Notes under the pieces: generated by a model
Seen by the model: the letters and a program-made list of their open reading frames with translations, nothing else
What the model was told of the DNA's origin: nothing
The model's database searches: none
Shown here: in pieces, positions 1-14,554 of the stretch
Layout of the letters: the number at the start of each line of letters is the position of its first letter
How positions within the stretch are numbered: position 1 is the first letter of the stretch
Translations under genes and position numbers: made by a program
NCBI RefSeq assembly: GCF_006980705.1
Contig: NZ_SBHO01000006.1
Span: 62,001 to 126,000 of the forward strand
Origin: Tepidiphilus olei
GTDB taxonomy: Bacteria > Pseudomonadota > Gammaproteobacteria > Burkholderiales > Rhodocyclaceae
Length of the DNA: 64,000 nt
Reading direction: 5' to 3'

Positions 1-508
1 GCAGGGACAAGTTGTACACGTTGCTCGAAGAGCGCACGCACACGCGCCCTTTCCATTTCGGATCGGCAAGATCGGCATAGTCTTTGATCTCGCCGCCCGA
101 CACCGCCGCCTTGTTGTAGACGATGGCGCGAGCGCGATAAGAGAACCCGAACCACTTCCCTTCCGGATGACGGAAATGCGCCGGAATCCGCGTCTCCAAC
201 AGCTCGGAGCGCACCGGAGCGAAGAGCCCCATTTGCTCGGCACGCCACAGACGCCCCGCATCGACCGTGATGAGCACGTCGGCCGGGCTGTTCTCCCCCT
301 CGGCCCGGATGCGCTCGATGAGCGGATCTTCCTGCCCCTCGATCAGATTCACCTTGATGCCGGTGGCGGCCGTGAAGTTTTCGTAGAGACGGGTGTCGGT
401 AGGGTAGTGCCGCGTCGAGTAGACGTTGACCACCGGTTCCTGGGCCTTCAGCGCTGGAGCGAACAAGGCTGCCGTCAGCACCGCCACCGTTGCGAACGTT
501 CGTTTCAT
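1..508 (-). CDS. Iron(III) ABC transporter substrate-binding protein (partial)
   Basis: The N-terminal 169 or so residues are present; the gene runs off the left edge. It begins MKRTFATVAVLTAALFAPALKA, a signal peptide with a likely cut at ALKA, followed by the FbpA/FutA-type opening VVNVYSTRHYPTD, where the YSxRHY motif supplies an iron-ligand tyrosine in this family. Later segments (GEDPLIERI-like, SPADVLITVDAGRLWRAE, YRARAIVYNK) also match periplasmic ferric-iron binding proteins. The start has a good GGAGG ribosome site and lies 24 bases downstream of a Fur-box-like sequence, so iron repression is expected. The transporter permease and ATPase genes would lie to the left of the window. Confidence 0.9.
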   Translation of the reverse strand, partial: MKRTFATVAVLTAALFAPALKAQEPVVNVYSTRHYPTDTRLYENFTAATGIKVNLIEGQEDPLIERIRAEGENSPADVLITVDAGRLWRAEQMGLFAPVRSELLETRIPAHFRHPEGKWFGFSYRARAIVYNKAAVSGGEIKDYADLADPKWKGRVCVRSSSNVYNLSL

Positions 509-532
509 GGGACCTCCTCGATCGACAAGAAA

Positions 533-3286
<2,754 letters not shown>

Positions 3287-3296
3287 GGACTGCCCG

Positions 3297-3815
3297 ATGG
3301 CCGAGCCAGCGCTTCGTTCCGCCTCCCGACGCCACCTGCTATTTGCCGCCGCGGCCGGGGCACTGCTCGCCGGCTGCGGCTTTCGGCCCCGCGGCATGGC
3401 CGGCCTCGGCGCGCCCACGGTGCACATCAACGTAGCCCGTAGCAGCACCCTGGGGCGCGTGATCGAGCGCCGGCTCTCGGGTAGTGAAACCCGCTGGGTC
3501 GAGCCGACCGAAGCAGCCGAGATCCGCCTCGACATCCTCTCGTACCGCGAAGAGCGCGACATCCTCTCCCTCACCCCCGACGGCAAGGTACGCGAATACC
3601 AAATCCGGGCCCAGCTGAGCTTTCGCGTGCTGGACAAAGAAGGCGAGGAGATCGTTCCGGCCACCACGCTCATGGCCGAACGCGATTACGGATACAGCGA
3701 CGATGAAATCACCGCGCGCGAGAAAGAGGAAGCCTTGCTCTACGCCGACATGCGCCAGCAGCTCGTCGACCAGATGTTCATCATGATCGGCCGCACGCTC
3801 GCCAAGCGAAAATGA
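3297..3815 (+). CDS. lptE: LPS-assembly lipoprotein LptE
   Basis: 172-residue outer-membrane lipoprotein that plugs the LptD barrel and helps place lipopolysaccharide on the cell surface. The N terminus has a hydrophobic segment and a lipobox, LLAGCGF, with the acylated cysteine near residue 26, then the conserved CGFRPRG opening. The C-terminal part carries LptE-like ADMRQQLVDQMFIMIGR. The chosen ATG lies 10 bases after leuS, and the gene overlaps holA by 4 bases. The leuS-lptE-holA order is the conserved proteobacterial arrangement and supports the call more than the rather variable sequence does. Confidence 0.92.
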   Translation: MAEPALRSASRRHLLFAAAAGALLAGCGFRPRGMAGLGAPTVHINVARSSTLGRVIERRLSGSETRWVEPTEAAEIRLDILSYREERDILSLTPDGKVREYQIRAQLSFRVLDKEGEEIVPATTLMAERDYGYSDDEITAREKEEALLYADMRQQLVDQMFIMIGRTLAKRK

Positions 3816-4837
3816 AACTACCGCTCGAACGGCTCGCCCGCCACCTCGAACACCAAACGCTGGAGCCCGTATGGGCAGTCTACGGCGACGAGCCCCTCCT
3901 CGTCCTCGAGGCCACCGACGCCCTCCGCGCCCGCGCCCGCGCGCTCGGCTTCGTCGAGCGGCTCGTCTTCACCCTCGAGCCCGGTTTCTCTTGGGAACGC
4001 CTCACCCAGGAATGCGACAGCCCCTCGCTCTTTGCCGCTCGCCGCCTCATCGAACTGCGGCTGCCCCAGGGCAAGCCCGGCACGGAAGGCGCCGCCTGGC
4101 TCAGCGAACGGGTCAAACACCCCTTGCCCGAGACGATCCTTCTCATCACACTGGGAGAGATCGACTGGCAGACTCGCAAGAGTGCCTGGTTCACCGCCCT
4201 GGAGCAACACGCCATCGTCGTAGAGGCAAACACTCCATCGCGCGAACGACTTCCCGAGTGGTGGCGCGAACGGCTCGCCCGCCAAGGGCAGACTGCTTCG
4301 CCCGAACTGTTGCGCCTGCTCGCCGAACGCACGGAAGGCAACCTCCTCGCCGCGCGTCAGGAGCTGGAAAAACTCGCCCTGCTCTTTCCCGAAGGTCCGT
4401 TGCCGGAAGACGAGGTGCGCACCGCCGTGTTCGATCTCGCCCGCTACGATCCCGAGGCGCTGCGCCAAGCCCTGCTCGAGGGCGAGGCGGTGCGGGCCTT
4501 GCGACTGCTGCGTACCCTCACCGCCGAGGGCTGCGCTGCGCCGCTCCTCGTCTGGGCGATCGCCGCGGCACTGCGGCTCATCGCCGGGGCCCAGGAAACG
4601 CTCGACCGTCGCGCGCCGCTCGAAGCCTTCTTTCGACAGGAACGCGTGTTCCGCCCCGAAGAAAAACGCGCCATCGAGCGCAGCGCCCGGCGCTTCCCGC
4701 CCCTGCGTGCCGCGCTCACCGCCTGTGCCCGGCTCGATCGCATCGCCAAGGGCGCCGAACCCGGCGATTTCACCGTAGAGGCCGAACGACTCCTCCTCTC
4801 GCTGGGCACGGCTTTGTCCCGTGGCCACGCCGCCTGA
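3812..4837 (+). CDS. holA: DNA polymerase III subunit delta
   Basis: 341 residues, normal for HolA, the clamp-loader subunit that opens the beta sliding clamp. The N-terminal AVYGDEPLLVLEATDALRARAR is the family signature, and TEGNLLAARQELEKLALL near residue 175 lies in the lid domain. The C-terminal collar helices run to the end. It overlaps lptE by ATGA, implying translational coupling. Position after lptE is conserved in gammaproteobacteria and betaproteobacteria. Confidence 0.95.
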   Translation: MKLPLERLARHLEHQTLEPVWAVYGDEPLLVLEATDALRARARALGFVERLVFTLEPGFSWERLTQECDSPSLFAARRLIELRLPQGKPGTEGAAWLSERVKHPLPETILLITLGEIDWQTRKSAWFTALEQHAIVVEANTPSRERLPEWWRERLARQGQTASPELLRLLAERTEGNLLAARQELEKLALLFPEGPLPEDEVRTAVFDLARYDPEALRQALLEGEAVRALRLLRTLTAEGCAAPLLVWAIAAALRLIAGAQETLDRRAPLEAFFRQERVFRPEEKRAIERSARRFPPLRAALTACARLDRIAKGAEPGDFTVEAERLLLSLGTALSRGHAA

Positions 4838-4865
4838 TCCCATCCGCCCAATGGAGTAAGCCCCG

Positions 4866-6143
4866 ATGGAACTCGACCGCTACCTCGCCGACCTCGGCCG
4901 TGCCGCCCGCCAAGCCGCCCGCGCCATGGCCAAGGCCTCGACCCAGGCGAAGAACGCCGCGCTGCTCGCCGCCGCCGAGGCGCTGCGACGCCACCGCGAC
5001 GACGTGCTCGCGGCCAACGCCGCCGATCTCGCCGCCGCCCGCGAGGCGGGACTCTCCCCCGCGCTCATCGACCGCCTCACCCTGAGCGACAAGGGGTTGG
5101 ATGCGATGGCCGAGGGCGTGGCCCAGGTCGCGGCGCTGCCCGATCCCGTGGGCGAGATCGACGAAGTCAAGCGCCGCCCCAGCGGCATCCAGGTCGGCAA
5201 GATGCGCGTGCCCCTGGGCGTGATCGGCATCATCTACGAAGCGCGCCCCAACGTCACGGCCGATGCCGCCGCCCTGTGTCTCAAGTCCGGCAACGCCGCC
5301 ATCCTGCGCGGCGGCAAAGAAGCCCTGCAGAGCAACCAGGCGATCGAGCGCTGCATCCGCGCCGGGCTCGAAGCGGCCGGGCTGCCGCTCGTCGCCGTGC
5401 AGCTCGTCGAGACCACCGATCGCACCCTCGTCTCCCGCCTCGTCGCTTCGCCCGAAGTGGTCGATGTCATCGTCCCGCGCGGCGGCAAGGGACTCATCGA
5501 AGCCGTGATGAAAGATGCCCGCGTGCCGGTCATCAAACACCTCGACGGCAACTGCCACGTCTATATCCACGCCGCTGCCGACCCGGCCAAGGTTCTGCCC
5601 ATCGTCGAAAACGCCAAGACGCACCGCTACGGCGTATGCAACGCCGCCGAGACGCTGCTGATCGACGAGGCGGTGGCCGAACGCCATCTCCCCGAGATCG
5701 GGCGCATGTTCGCCGGGCATGGCGTCCAGATGCGCTGCTGTCCCCGCACCCTCACCCTTTTGCAGCGCCACGGCCTGCCCACGGAGTTGCTCAAAGCCGC
5801 CACCGAAGACGACTGGCGCGAGGAATACCTCGCTCCCATCATCGCCATTCGCCTCGTCGCCGACCTCGACGAAGCGATCGAGCACATCGAACGCTACGGC
5901 TCGCATCACACCGACGCCATCCTCACCGAAGACTACGGTGCCGCGATGCGATTCCTGCGCGAAGTCGACTCCGCCTCGGTGATGGTCAACGCCTCCACCC
6001 GTTTCGCCGACGGTTTCGAATACGGGCTCGGCGCCGAGATCGGCATCTCCACCGACAAGATCCACGCCCGCGGCCCGGTCGGGCTCGAGGGCCTCACCAG
6101 CCAGAAATGGATCGTGCTCGGACAAGGCGAGATCCGACGCTGA
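4866..6143 (+). CDS. proA: Gamma-glutamyl phosphate reductase
   Basis: 425-residue cytoplasmic enzyme reducing gamma-glutamyl phosphate to glutamate semialdehyde in proline synthesis. Visible motifs are [32 protein letters not shown], and the segment [10 protein letters not shown] that carries the catalytic cysteine of this aldehyde-dehydrogenase-fold family. The ending [19 protein letters not shown] is typical. It begins 28 bases after holA and overlaps the next gene by 37 bases if the ATG start of xerD is used. proB is not in the window. Confidence 0.97.
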   Translation: MELDRYLADLGRAARQAARAMAKASTQAKNAALLAAAEALRRHRDDVLAANAADLAAAREAGLSPALIDRLTLSDKGLDAMAEGVAQVAALPDPVGEIDEVKRRPSGIQVGKMRVPLGVIGIIYEARPNVTADAAALCLKSGNAAILRGGKEALQSNQAIERCIRAGLEAAGLPLVAVQLVETTDRTLVSRLVASPEVVDVIVPRGGKGLIEAVMKDARVPVIKHLDGNCHVYIHAAADPAKVLPIVENAKTHRYGVCNAAETLLIDEAVAERHLPEIGRMFAGHGVQMRCCPRTLTLLQRHGLPTELLKAATEDDWREEYLAPIIAIRLVADLDEAIEHIERYGSHHTDAILTEDYGAAMRFLREVDSASVMVNASTRFADGFEYGLGAEIGISTDKIHARGPVGLEGLTSQKWIVLGQGEIRR

Positions 6144-7057
6144 ACGAGGCAGCCGAGCGGCTCGCGCCGGCGCTGGAAGCCTCGCTCGACGCCTTCGTGC
6201 AGACTCTTTGGCTCGAAGAAGGGCTCGCGCCAGCCACGCTCGCCGCCTACCGCAGCGATCTCGGCCAATTCTTTCTCTGGGCCCAGCGCGCCGGGTTCGA
6301 CCCGCGCGCGGCAGGCAGCGCCGAGCTCCTCTCCTATCTCGCCAATTTCAGCCGTCACAACAAGGCCACCAGCCAACGACGGCTACTCGCGAGCTGGCGG
6401 CGCTATTACCGCTGGCTGCTGCGTGAAGGCCAGATCGCCCGAGACCCCACCGCCACCCTGCAGCCGCCGCTGCTACCCCCGCGCCGCCCCAAGACGCTCA
6501 CCGAAACGGACGTAGAGCGCCTGCTCGCCGCCCCCGACGTCACCACACCACTCGGGCTGCGCGACAAGGCGATGCTCGAAGTGCTCTATGCCACGGGCCT
6601 GCGCGTGAGCGAACTCGTGGGCTTGCAGACGCACCAGATCGAGCGCAACGAAGGCTGGCTGCGCGTGCTCGGCAAAGGCAGCAAAGAGCGGCTCGTTCCT
6701 CTGGGTGAAGAAGCCGCCTCATGGATCGAACGCTATTGGCAGGAATCGCGCCCCGTGCTTCTCAATGGAAAGCGGGAAGAAACTCTTTTTCTCAACCGCC
6801 GCGGCGAAGCCATGACGCGGCAACGCTGCTGGCAGATCATCAAAGAACATGCCATTCGCTGTGGCATCGCTCCCGATCGCCTTTCCCCGCACACCTTACG
6901 CCACGCCTTTGCCACCCATTTGCTCGATCACGGCGCCGACCTTCGCGCCGTGCAATTGCTTCTGGGACACGCCGACATTTCCACCACGCAAATCTACACC
7001 CACATCGCCCGCGCCCGCCTGGAAGCCCTTTATCGCCGCCATCACCCCCGCGCATAA
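6107..7057 (+). CDS. xerD: Tyrosine recombinase XerD
   Basis: Site-specific recombinase resolving chromosome dimers at dif with XerC. The N-terminal SAM-like domain ([25 protein letters not shown]) precedes the catalytic domain with Arg in [11 protein letters not shown], Lys in [24 protein letters not shown], the [10 protein letters not shown] segment and the nucleophile in QIYTHI. The HHPRA ending distinguishes XerD from XerC. The start is uncertain: the ATG at 6107, inside proA, gives 316 residues, while a CTG at 6140 would give about 305 and is closer to the family's usual 298. No better ATG is available without cutting into the DNA-binding domain. Confidence 0.93.
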   Translation: MDRARTRRDPTLNEAAERLAPALEASLDAFVQTLWLEEGLAPATLAAYRSDLGQFFLWAQRAGFDPRAAGSAELLSYLANFSRHNKATSQRRLLASWRRYYRWLLREGQIARDPTATLQPPLLPPRRPKTLTETDVERLLAAPDVTTPLGLRDKAMLEVLYATGLRVSELVGLQTHQIERNEGWLRVLGKGSKERLVPLGEEAASWIERYWQESRPVLLNGKREETLFLNRRGEAMTRQRCWQIIKEHAIRCGIAPDRLSPHTLRHAFATHLLDHGADLRAVQLLLGHADISTTQIYTHIARARLEALYRRHHPRA

Positions 7058-7087
7058 AAAGACGGTTTCAAAACAGAAAAAATTGGC

Positions 7088-7093
7088 TACAAT
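7088..7093 (+). promoter_or_regulatory. Putative -10 element of the H-NS-like gene
   Basis: TACAAT lies in an A-rich stretch 32 bases before the start codon. No convincing -35 is visible, so this is only a suggestion. Confidence 0.3.
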
Positions 7094-7125
7094 GAGCACT
7101 TCTTCCACTCCATTAGAAAAACATC

Positions 7126-7449
7126 ATGGATCTCACCTCGCTCACGATCGACGAACTGGAACAACTCAAGAAAGACATCGAACACGAATTCGAACGGCGC
7201 CGCCGTGAAGCCCGGGCGCAGTTCAAAGCCCGCGTGGCCCAGCTCGCCAAAGAAATGGGCATCTCGCTCGACGAAGCCCTGGGTCTGCTCAAAGGCGAGA
7301 AAAAAGAACGGGATTCGAGCAAGAAACCGCCGAAATACCGTCACCCCACGAATCCCGACATCACCTGGAACGGCCATGGCCGCGCCCCGAAATGGTTCAA
7401 GGAATGGACCGATTCCGGCCGCTCTCCCGAAGAACTCGAGATCAAATGA
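7126..7449 (+). CDS. H-NS family nucleoid protein
   Basis: 107 residues. The N-terminal half is a coiled-coil oligomerisation segment (LTIDELEQLKKDIEHEFERRRREAR) and the C-terminal half is the H-NS DNA-binding domain, with YRHPTNPDITWNGHGRAPKW covering the conserved core around residues 71-90. Proteins of this MvaT/BpH3-like histone family bind curved A+T-rich DNA and silence acquired genes. The gene is preceded by A-rich DNA and followed by a structured repeat. Which of the several H-NS paralogues usual in betaproteobacteria this is cannot be decided here. Confidence 0.92.
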   Translation: MDLTSLTIDELEQLKKDIEHEFERRRREARAQFKARVAQLAKEMGISLDEALGLLKGEKKERDSSKKPPKYRHPTNPDITWNGHGRAPKWFKEWTDSGRSPEELEIK

Positions 7450-7475
7450 TCACCCGAGGGAAGCTCGCCCCCGCC

Positions 7476-7585
7476 GAGCGGCCGTAGCGCAAGCCGCTCG
7501 GAGCGCAGGGTGCCAGGTCTATCTCATGGATAGGCGAACATCCAAAGCCCGCAGTGCAGTCGTCTGCGCGGCGGTTCATTCGAGC
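7476..7585. repeat. Dispersed multi-hairpin intergenic repeat, copy R1
   Basis: Three consecutive stem-loops: GAGCGG/CCGCTC, then GGGTG/CATCC enclosing TATC/GATA, then a CCGC...GCGG stem. The block shares CGGAGCGCAGG, GATAGGCGA and TTCGAGC with copy R2 at 25.4 kb in the same order and spacing. The GGGTG/CATCC stem here and GGATGC/GCATCC in R2 both stay paired despite the base change. The last 10 bases run into the 3' end of folB. Confidence 0.6.
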
Positions 7586-7971
7586 TTCCCAATGGCGCTT
7601 TCTTGCGCTTCAGCCTTGCCATTTCCCCGCTGGCGTTCAAGCAGGATCCCCACATTCTTCACCTCTGCGCGCACGCCAACCTTGGCAATCTTCATCCGCA
7701 CCCAAGCAGGCCCGAATTCCGCGAAAAGCATCTCTACGAGATGCCCCCCCAAGCGCTCGAGCAAGCAGAAATACTGCCCCTCCACTTCCGCCTTTACCCG
7801 GTCGATCACCCGAGCGTAATCGATCGTCGTCGCCAATTCATCGCTTCGCCCGGCCTCTGATTCCAAGCCGAGCTGCAAATCGATCATCAGGGTCTGGGGT
7901 GCTACCCGTTCCCGTTCATATACGCCCACCCGCGCCTCGACGCGCAAGCCCTCGATGAAAATGCTGTCCAT
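7576..7971 (-). CDS. folB: Dihydroneopterin aldolase
   Basis: 131 residues, the usual length, cleaving 7,8-dihydroneopterin to 6-hydroxymethyl-dihydropterin and glycolaldehyde in folate synthesis. The N terminus [21 protein letters not shown] and the DYARVIDRV segment are family signatures; the active-site glutamate and lysine regions ([25 protein letters not shown]) are present, although the typical KPxA is altered to KVGVR. It is divergent from plsY with 79 bases between, the common proteobacterial folB/plsY pairing. Confidence 0.94.
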   Translation of the reverse strand: MDSIFIEGLRVEARVGVYERERVAPQTLMIDLQLGLESEAGRSDELATTIDYARVIDRVKAEVEGQYFCLLERLGGHLVEMLFAEFGPAWVRMKIAKVGVRAEVKNVGILLERQRGNGKAEAQESAIGKLE

Positions 7972-8050
7972 TTTTTCCCCTTCTTCGCCGTTGCAACACT
8001 CCGGCCAAAGCTGGAGTAAACTAGAATACTTTTACCCGGATCATCGCACG

Positions 8051-8674
8051 ATGCCCAAGATCCTGCTTCTCGTCCTGATGGGCTACGCGATCGGCTCGAT
8101 CCCCTTCGCCATCCTCGCGAGCCGCCTGTTCCGCCTGCCCGATCCACGCTCCTATGGTTCCGGCAATCCCGGCGCCACCAACGTACTGCGTACGGGAAAC
8201 AAAGCCGCGGCCCTCTTCACGCTCGCGGGCGATGCCGCCAAAGGCTGGTTCGCCGTCTGGCTCGTCCAACGGCTCGGGGCGGATGCCACGACCGCCGCGC
8301 TCGCCGGGCTCGCCGCCTTTCTCGGGCACGTCTATAGCCTCTTCCTGCGTTTTCGCGGAGGCAAAGGCGTAGCCACGGCCCTTGGCGTGCTCGCCGGCCT
8401 GCAACCGACGCTCGCCCTTGCCGTTGCCGGCATTTGGCTCGTCGTCGCCTTCGTCACCCGCTACTCGTCACTCGCCGCCCTCACCGCCGCTGCCGGCGCT
8501 CCTTTCCTCGCCCTGCTGCTCGGCCTGACGCGCGAAGTCGTCTTCGTGATCGGCGCCATGTCGGCCGTCCTCTTCTGGCGACACCGCGTGAACATCCGCC
8601 AGCTGCTCAATGGCACCGAGCCCAAATTCCGTCGCGCGCGGCCGCAGCCAAAACCCCCGGCCGATCAACCTTGA
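8051..8674 (+). CDS. plsY: Glycerol-3-phosphate acyltransferase PlsY
   Basis: 207-residue inner-membrane enzyme that transfers acyl from acyl-phosphate to glycerol-3-phosphate, the first step of phospholipid synthesis. Conserved motifs are [10 protein letters not shown] at the N terminus, [11 protein letters not shown] near residue 36, and [11 protein letters not shown] near residue 104, with about five transmembrane segments. The ATG at 8051 matches the family start. The last 10 bases overlap the convergent tsaD gene. Confidence 0.96.
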   Translation: MPKILLLVLMGYAIGSIPFAILASRLFRLPDPRSYGSGNPGATNVLRTGNKAAALFTLAGDAAKGWFAVWLVQRLGADATTAALAGLAAFLGHVYSLFLRFRGGKGVATALGVLAGLQPTLALAVAGIWLVVAFVTRYSSLAALTAAAGAPFLALLLGLTREVVFVIGAMSAVLFWRHRVNIRQLLNGTEPKFRRARPQPKPPADQP

Positions 8675-9684
8675 CGCAATCCTTCCAGCGCCCACCGAGG
8701 ATGCACCTCGATGCGCCGATCCCATTTCACGCGAGCCCCCGCTTCCAGCCGTAGTGCCGCCGCGAAAGCGATCATCGCCCCGTTGTCGGTGCACAGCGCC
8801 ACGTCCGGGTAGAACACCGCGAACCCCTGCTCCGCCCCGGCCTCGGCCAGCGCTTCGCGCAGACGACGGTTCGCCCCAACCCCACCGGCCACGACGACCC
8901 GCGGCAGACCCGTGGCACGCACCGCCGCCATCGTCTTCGCCACCAGCACCTCGACCACCGCCTGCTGAAAAGAAGCCGCCAGATCAGCCGCATACTCCGC
9001 TCGCCAGTCCGGCGCCCCCACTTTCAGCGCCACGGCGGTCTTCAGGCCGCTGAAGCTGAAATCGAGCGTCGGCGCATGCAGCAAGGGACGCGGCAAGGCA
9101 AAGCGCGCGGGATCTCCCTGCTCGGCGAGCGCCGCCAGCGCCGGCCCACCCGGATAGCCCAGACCCAGCAGCTTCGCCGTCTTGTCGAACGCCTCCCCGG
9201 CCGCGTCGTCGATCGTCTCGCCCAACAGGCGATAATCGCCCACCGCCCGCACCGCCATCAACTGCGTATGCCCACCCGAGACGAGCAAGGCGAGGAAAGG
9301 AAATTCCGGCCGCGGCTCGGCCAGCAGCGGCGAGAGCAGGTGCCCTTCGAGGTGGTGCACCGGCAAAGTCGGTCGATCCAGCGCCAACGCCAGACTCTCG
9401 GCGAAGCTCGCTCCCACCAGCAAAGCGCCTGCCAGCCCTGGCCCCGCCGTGTACGCGACGACGTCGAGCTCCGTCCAGTCCCTCGCCCCTTCCGACATCA
9501 CCTCGCGCACCAACGCCGGCAAGCGGCGCACGTGGTCGCGCGAAGCCAACTCCGGCACCACGCCACCATAGGTGGCATGCATTCGTGCCTGCGTGTGCAA
9601 GCGATGCGCGAGCAACCCGCGCGACGTATCGTAGAGCGCCACGCCCGTCTCGTCGCACGAAGATTCGATCCCGAGGATATGCAC
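8665..9684 (-). CDS. tsaD: tRNA N6-threonylcarbamoyladenosine transferase TsaD
   Basis: 339 residues. With TsaB and TsaE it puts the threonylcarbamoyl group on A37 of ANN-decoding tRNAs. [19 protein letters not shown], the [11 protein letters not shown] metal site (HxEGH), [10 protein letters not shown] and [13 protein letters not shown] identify it. It is divergent from rpsU with 128 bases between, the widely conserved tsaD/rpsU arrangement. Confidence 0.97.
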   Translation of the reverse strand: MHILGIESSCDETGVALYDTSRGLLAHRLHTQARMHATYGGVVPELASRDHVRRLPALVREVMSEGARDWTELDVVAYTAGPGLAGALLVGASFAESLALALDRPTLPVHHLEGHLLSPLLAEPRPEFPFLALLVSGGHTQLMAVRAVGDYRLLGETIDDAAGEAFDKTAKLLGLGYPGGPALAALAEQGDPARFALPRPLLHAPTLDFSFSGLKTAVALKVGAPDWRAEYAADLAASFQQAVVEVLVAKTMAAVRATGLPRVVVAGGVGANRRLREALAEAGAEQGFAVFYPDVALCTDNGAMIAFAAALRLEAGARVKWDRRIEVHPRWALEGLRQG

Positions 9685-9745
9685 GCTCGATCCTCACGCA
9701 AAAGCGGAAATTGTACCGTCGTTCGCCTCGTGCGCGAAAATTACC

Positions 9746-9774
9746 TTGTCAGCCATTCCGTCAACCTCTATAAT
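9746..9774 (+). promoter_or_regulatory. Sigma-70 promoter of rpsU-dnaG-rpoD
   Basis: TTGTCA, a 17-base spacer and a perfect TATAAT, 38 bases upstream of the rpsU start. This is one of the best promoter matches in the window. Confidence 0.8.
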
Positions 9775-9812
9775 TCATGTTTTCGCATCATTCATTCGCA
9801 TCGAGGATCGAA

Positions 9813-10025
9813 ATGCCCGGTATCCGTGTCAAGGAAAACGAACCCGTCGAAGTCGCCGTGCGCCGGTTCAAGCGCACCGTCGAGAAAGCCGGTATCCTCA
9901 CCGAGCTGCGCAAGCGGGAGTTCTACGAAAAGCCCACCGCCGAGCGCAAGCGCAAGCGCGCTGCCGCCATCAAGCGCTACCAGAAACGCCTGCGCAGCCA
10001 GATGCTGCCGCCCAAGTTGTACTGA
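9813..10025 (+). CDS. rpsU: 30S ribosomal protein bS21
   Basis: 70 residues, [20 protein letters not shown] through [10 protein letters not shown], nearly invariant in the family. bS21 sits near the anti-Shine-Dalgarno region of 16S rRNA and helps initiation. The start MPGIRVKEN is preceded by a GAGG ribosome site and replaces a longer in-frame start. It is the first gene of the macromolecular-synthesis cluster with dnaG and rpoD. Confidence 0.98.
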   Translation: MPGIRVKENEPVEVAVRRFKRTVEKAGILTELRKREFYEKPTAERKRKRAAAIKRYQKRLRSQMLPPKLY

Positions 10026-10266
10026 TCCCGGTATGGGGCGGCATATCGTCGTCCCTTCCCCTTCATGCCGTGACCCCGTACTCCTTGCAGCAGGGATTCC
10101 TCGAAGACCCAGCACGCGGTCGCGGATCGCCATTCTGCGTCGGTGAGCCTACGTTCGCCCGTCGCGCCCACTCCTCTCTGCCAGTTCCTGCGGCGAGGCT
10201 CCAAGGCAGGTCAACGGCCGTCCCTCCAGGACAGCTCGTCCACCGTGATCTCCTGGCCCTTTGGCC
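10026..10266. other. rpsU-dnaG spacer
   Basis: 240 bases without a supportable gene. In many betaproteobacteria a gatB-like (YqeY) gene lies here; no such protein is encoded in this stretch. Direct reading showed no strong terminator, so read-through from rpsU into dnaG is expected. Confidence 0.5.
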
Positions 10267-12108
10267 ATGATCCCGCACGACTTCATCGACGAATTGCTCG
10301 CCCGCGTCGACCTGGTCGACGTCGTCGGAAAGCGGCTCAAGCTCAAGAAATCCGGCGCCAACTACTTCGCCTGCTGTCCCTTCCATGGCGAGAAGACCCC
10401 CTCCTTCTCCGTCTCCCCCGCCAAGCAGTTCTATCACTGCTTCGGCTGCGGCGCCCACGGCACCGCCATCACCTTTCTCATGGAGTACGAAGGGCTGGGT
10501 TTCGTCGACGCCGTGGAAGCGCTCGCCGCCGAAACGGGGCTCAAAGTCCCCCGGGCCCAAGGAGCGATCTCGGCCGCCGAAGCCGCCCAGCAAAAGAGCG
10601 AGCGCCAGATTCTGCTCGAACTGCACGCCAAGGCGGCCGACTTCTACCGCCGCAGTCTCGAGCGCAGCCCCAAAGCCCGCGCCTACCTCGAGCAGCGCGG
10701 CATCCTCCCCGCCACGGCCGAACGCTTCGGCCTGGGATACGCCCCCTCCGAATGGCAAGCCCTCTCCGCCATCTTCCCCCATTACGGCGAACCGCTCCTC
10801 GAGAAAGCCGGCCTCGTCATCGCCCAGCCCGACAGCGGCAAGCGCTACGACCGCTTCCGCGACCGGCTCATTTTCCCCATCCACGACCGCCAGGGGAAAA
10901 TCATCGCCTTCGGCGGACGCAGCCTCGACGGCGGCGAACCCAAGTACCTCAATTCCCCCGAGACCCCCCTCTTCGAGAAAGGCCGCACCCTCTACGGCTT
11001 GGCGCTCGCGCGCGACGGTATCCGCGAAGCAGGCTTTGCCCTGGTCACCGAAGGCTACGTCGACGTCATCATGCTCGCCCAGCACGGCCTCACGAACGCC
11101 GTCGCGGCGCTCGGCACCGCCACCACCGCCGAGCACGTTCGCACGCTGCTCGCCCTCACCGACCAGATCGTCTTCTGCTTCGACGGCGACGAAGCCGGTC
11201 GCCGCGCCGCCTGGCGGGCGTTGGAAAACGCCCTCGAAGCACTCAAGGACGACAGCCGCCTGCGCTTCGTCTTCCTCCCACCCGAGCACGACCCCGACAG
11301 CTTCGTGCGCGCACAAGGCGCCGACGCTTTCCGCGCCCTCCTCGCCGAGGCCGCCAAACCGCTCACCACCTACCTCTTCGACGAACTCACACGGGACGAA
11401 GACCTGCATACCGCCGAAGGACGCGCCCGGCTCGCCCACCTCGCCAAACCGCTGATCGCCAAGGTGCGCGCCCCCATGCTGCGCCTACAGCTGGAAAAGG
11501 AACTCGCCGAGCGCACGGGGCTCGCCATCGAAACCCTGCACGAATGGATTCCGCCCGCGCAGGAAATGGTCACCACCCCCACGCTTCGTTCCACGACGCG
11601 CCATGCACGGCACCCCGGACGCCGCGCCCCCCTGCCTCTGGCCGCCCTGCTACTGCGACTGCTCATCGCGCACCCGCTGCTCGCCGCCCGACTCCGCGTC
11701 GATCTCCTGCCGCTCGACGAACCCGAACCAGAATGGCGCGCCAGTGCCGCCCTCATCGACGCCATCGACGTCGGCACGCTCGACGAGCGCAGCACCGCCG
11801 CCATGATCGTCGAGTACTTTCGTGGCAGCGAGCATGGCGAGGTACTCGCGCGTCACGCCGCAGCGATCCTCGAGGAAACGATCCCCTGGGAAGACCCGGA
11901 GACCACACTCTCGGACATCATCCAACGCCTGCGGCTACGCCGCGTCGAACGCGAAATCGTCACCCTCTCCGCCCTGAGCCGCCAACGCAAGCTCACGCCC
12001 GAGGAAACCGTGCACCTCGGCGAACTTTTCCGCGAAAAGGCCCGTCTCATGACTGCCGGCGCCCGACCCGAATCCACGCCCGACATGGCAACCTCACACC
12101 CCCCTTGA
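10267..12108 (+). CDS. dnaG: DNA primase
   Basis: 613 residues. It lays RNA primers at the replication fork together with DnaB. The N-terminal zinc-binding domain has CPFHGEKTPSFSVSPAKQFYHCFGCG near residues 38-65. The RNA polymerase core follows with GRSLDGGEPKYLNSPETPLF and the TOPRIM acidic centre (VTEGYVDVIML; FDGDEAGRRAA). The C-terminal DnaB-binding region is more divergent. The ATG at 10267 gives the MIPHDFIDELLARVD start typical of betaproteobacteria; a TTG two codons upstream is possible. Confidence 0.97.
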   Translation: MIPHDFIDELLARVDLVDVVGKRLKLKKSGANYFACCPFHGEKTPSFSVSPAKQFYHCFGCGAHGTAITFLMEYEGLGFVDAVEALAAETGLKVPRAQGAISAAEAAQQKSERQILLELHAKAADFYRRSLERSPKARAYLEQRGILPATAERFGLGYAPSEWQALSAIFPHYGEPLLEKAGLVIAQPDSGKRYDRFRDRLIFPIHDRQGKIIAFGGRSLDGGEPKYLNSPETPLFEKGRTLYGLALARDGIREAGFALVTEGYVDVIMLAQHGLTNAVAALGTATTAEHVRTLLALTDQIVFCFDGDEAGRRAAWRALENALEALKDDSRLRFVFLPPEHDPDSFVRAQGADAFRALLAEAAKPLTTYLFDELTRDEDLHTAEGRARLAHLAKPLIAKVRAPMLRLQLEKELAERTGLAIETLHEWIPPAQEMVTTPTLRSTTRHARHPGRRAPLPLAALLLRLLIAHPLLAARLRVDLLPLDEPEPEWRASAALIDAIDVGTLDERSTAAMIVEYFRGSEHGEVLARHAAAILEETIPWEDPETTLSDIIQRLRLRRVEREIVTLSALSRQRKLTPEETVHLGELFREKARLMTAGARPESTPDMATSHPP

Positions 12109-12178
12109 GCGCCGGACGAATACCTCCAGGTTTCCCATAGACGCATCGATCCCCCTGCCCACTTGGCACGGATCGTTT

Positions 12179-12184
12179 TATAAT
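12179..12184 (+). promoter_or_regulatory. -10 element ahead of rpoD
   Basis: A perfect TATAAT preceded by T-rich sequence, 32 bases before the rpoD ATG. The -35 region is poor (a TTGGCA lies too close, 10 bases away), so this may be a weak or activated internal promoter for rpoD. Confidence 0.45.
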
Positions 12185-12216
12185 CAAAGGTTTCTTCGGG
12201 AATAGACGCTGCAGCC

Positions 12217-14250
<2,034 letters not shown>

Positions 14251-14262
14251 CGAACTCCCCCG

Positions 14263-14287
14263 ACCCGCCGCCACCGGCGGGTTTTTT
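14263..14287 (+). terminator. Intrinsic terminator after rpoD
   Basis: Stem ACCCGCCG / CGGCGGGT with a CCAC loop followed by six T, 12 bases past the rpoD stop codon. Confidence 0.9.
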
Positions 14288-14308
14288 CATGCGATAATTT
14301 CTTGTTTA

Positions 14309-14381
<73 letters not shown>

Positions 14382-14480
14382 TCAATAAAATCAATGAGTT
14401 ACGTGACTATCGTCATACTACAAAAAGGGTTGTGTAGGGAGAGTGTAGGGCAGAACGGATCGAACCCCTACACTGACCTT
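14382..14480. other. Possible integrase attachment-site scar
   Basis: The first 25 bases after tRNA-Ile2 (TCAATAAAATCAATGAGTTA then CGTGA) match 21 of 25 bases found 5 bases beyond tRNA-Thr at 54.5 kb. Further on, TGTAGGG occurs at 14433 and 14444, exactly 11 bases apart, and CCCTACA in inverted orientation at 14466. This resembles arm-type recombinase sites. No integrase gene remains. Confidence 0.45.
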
Positions 14481-14554
14481 CGATGAACCGTGCCAGGCGC
14501 TCGACATCGAGCATTGGCTGGCCAAACGCGTTGCCACCAGGCGTTTCCTTCGCT

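Noticed and set aside
12163-12184. TTGGCA/TATAAT as a full rpoD promoter
   Set aside because: The spacer is only 10 bases; just the -10 element was kept.
14482-14554. Integrase gene fragment after tRNA-Ile2
   Set aside because: Translations in all frames show no tyrosine-recombinase motif; only site-like repeats support past integration.
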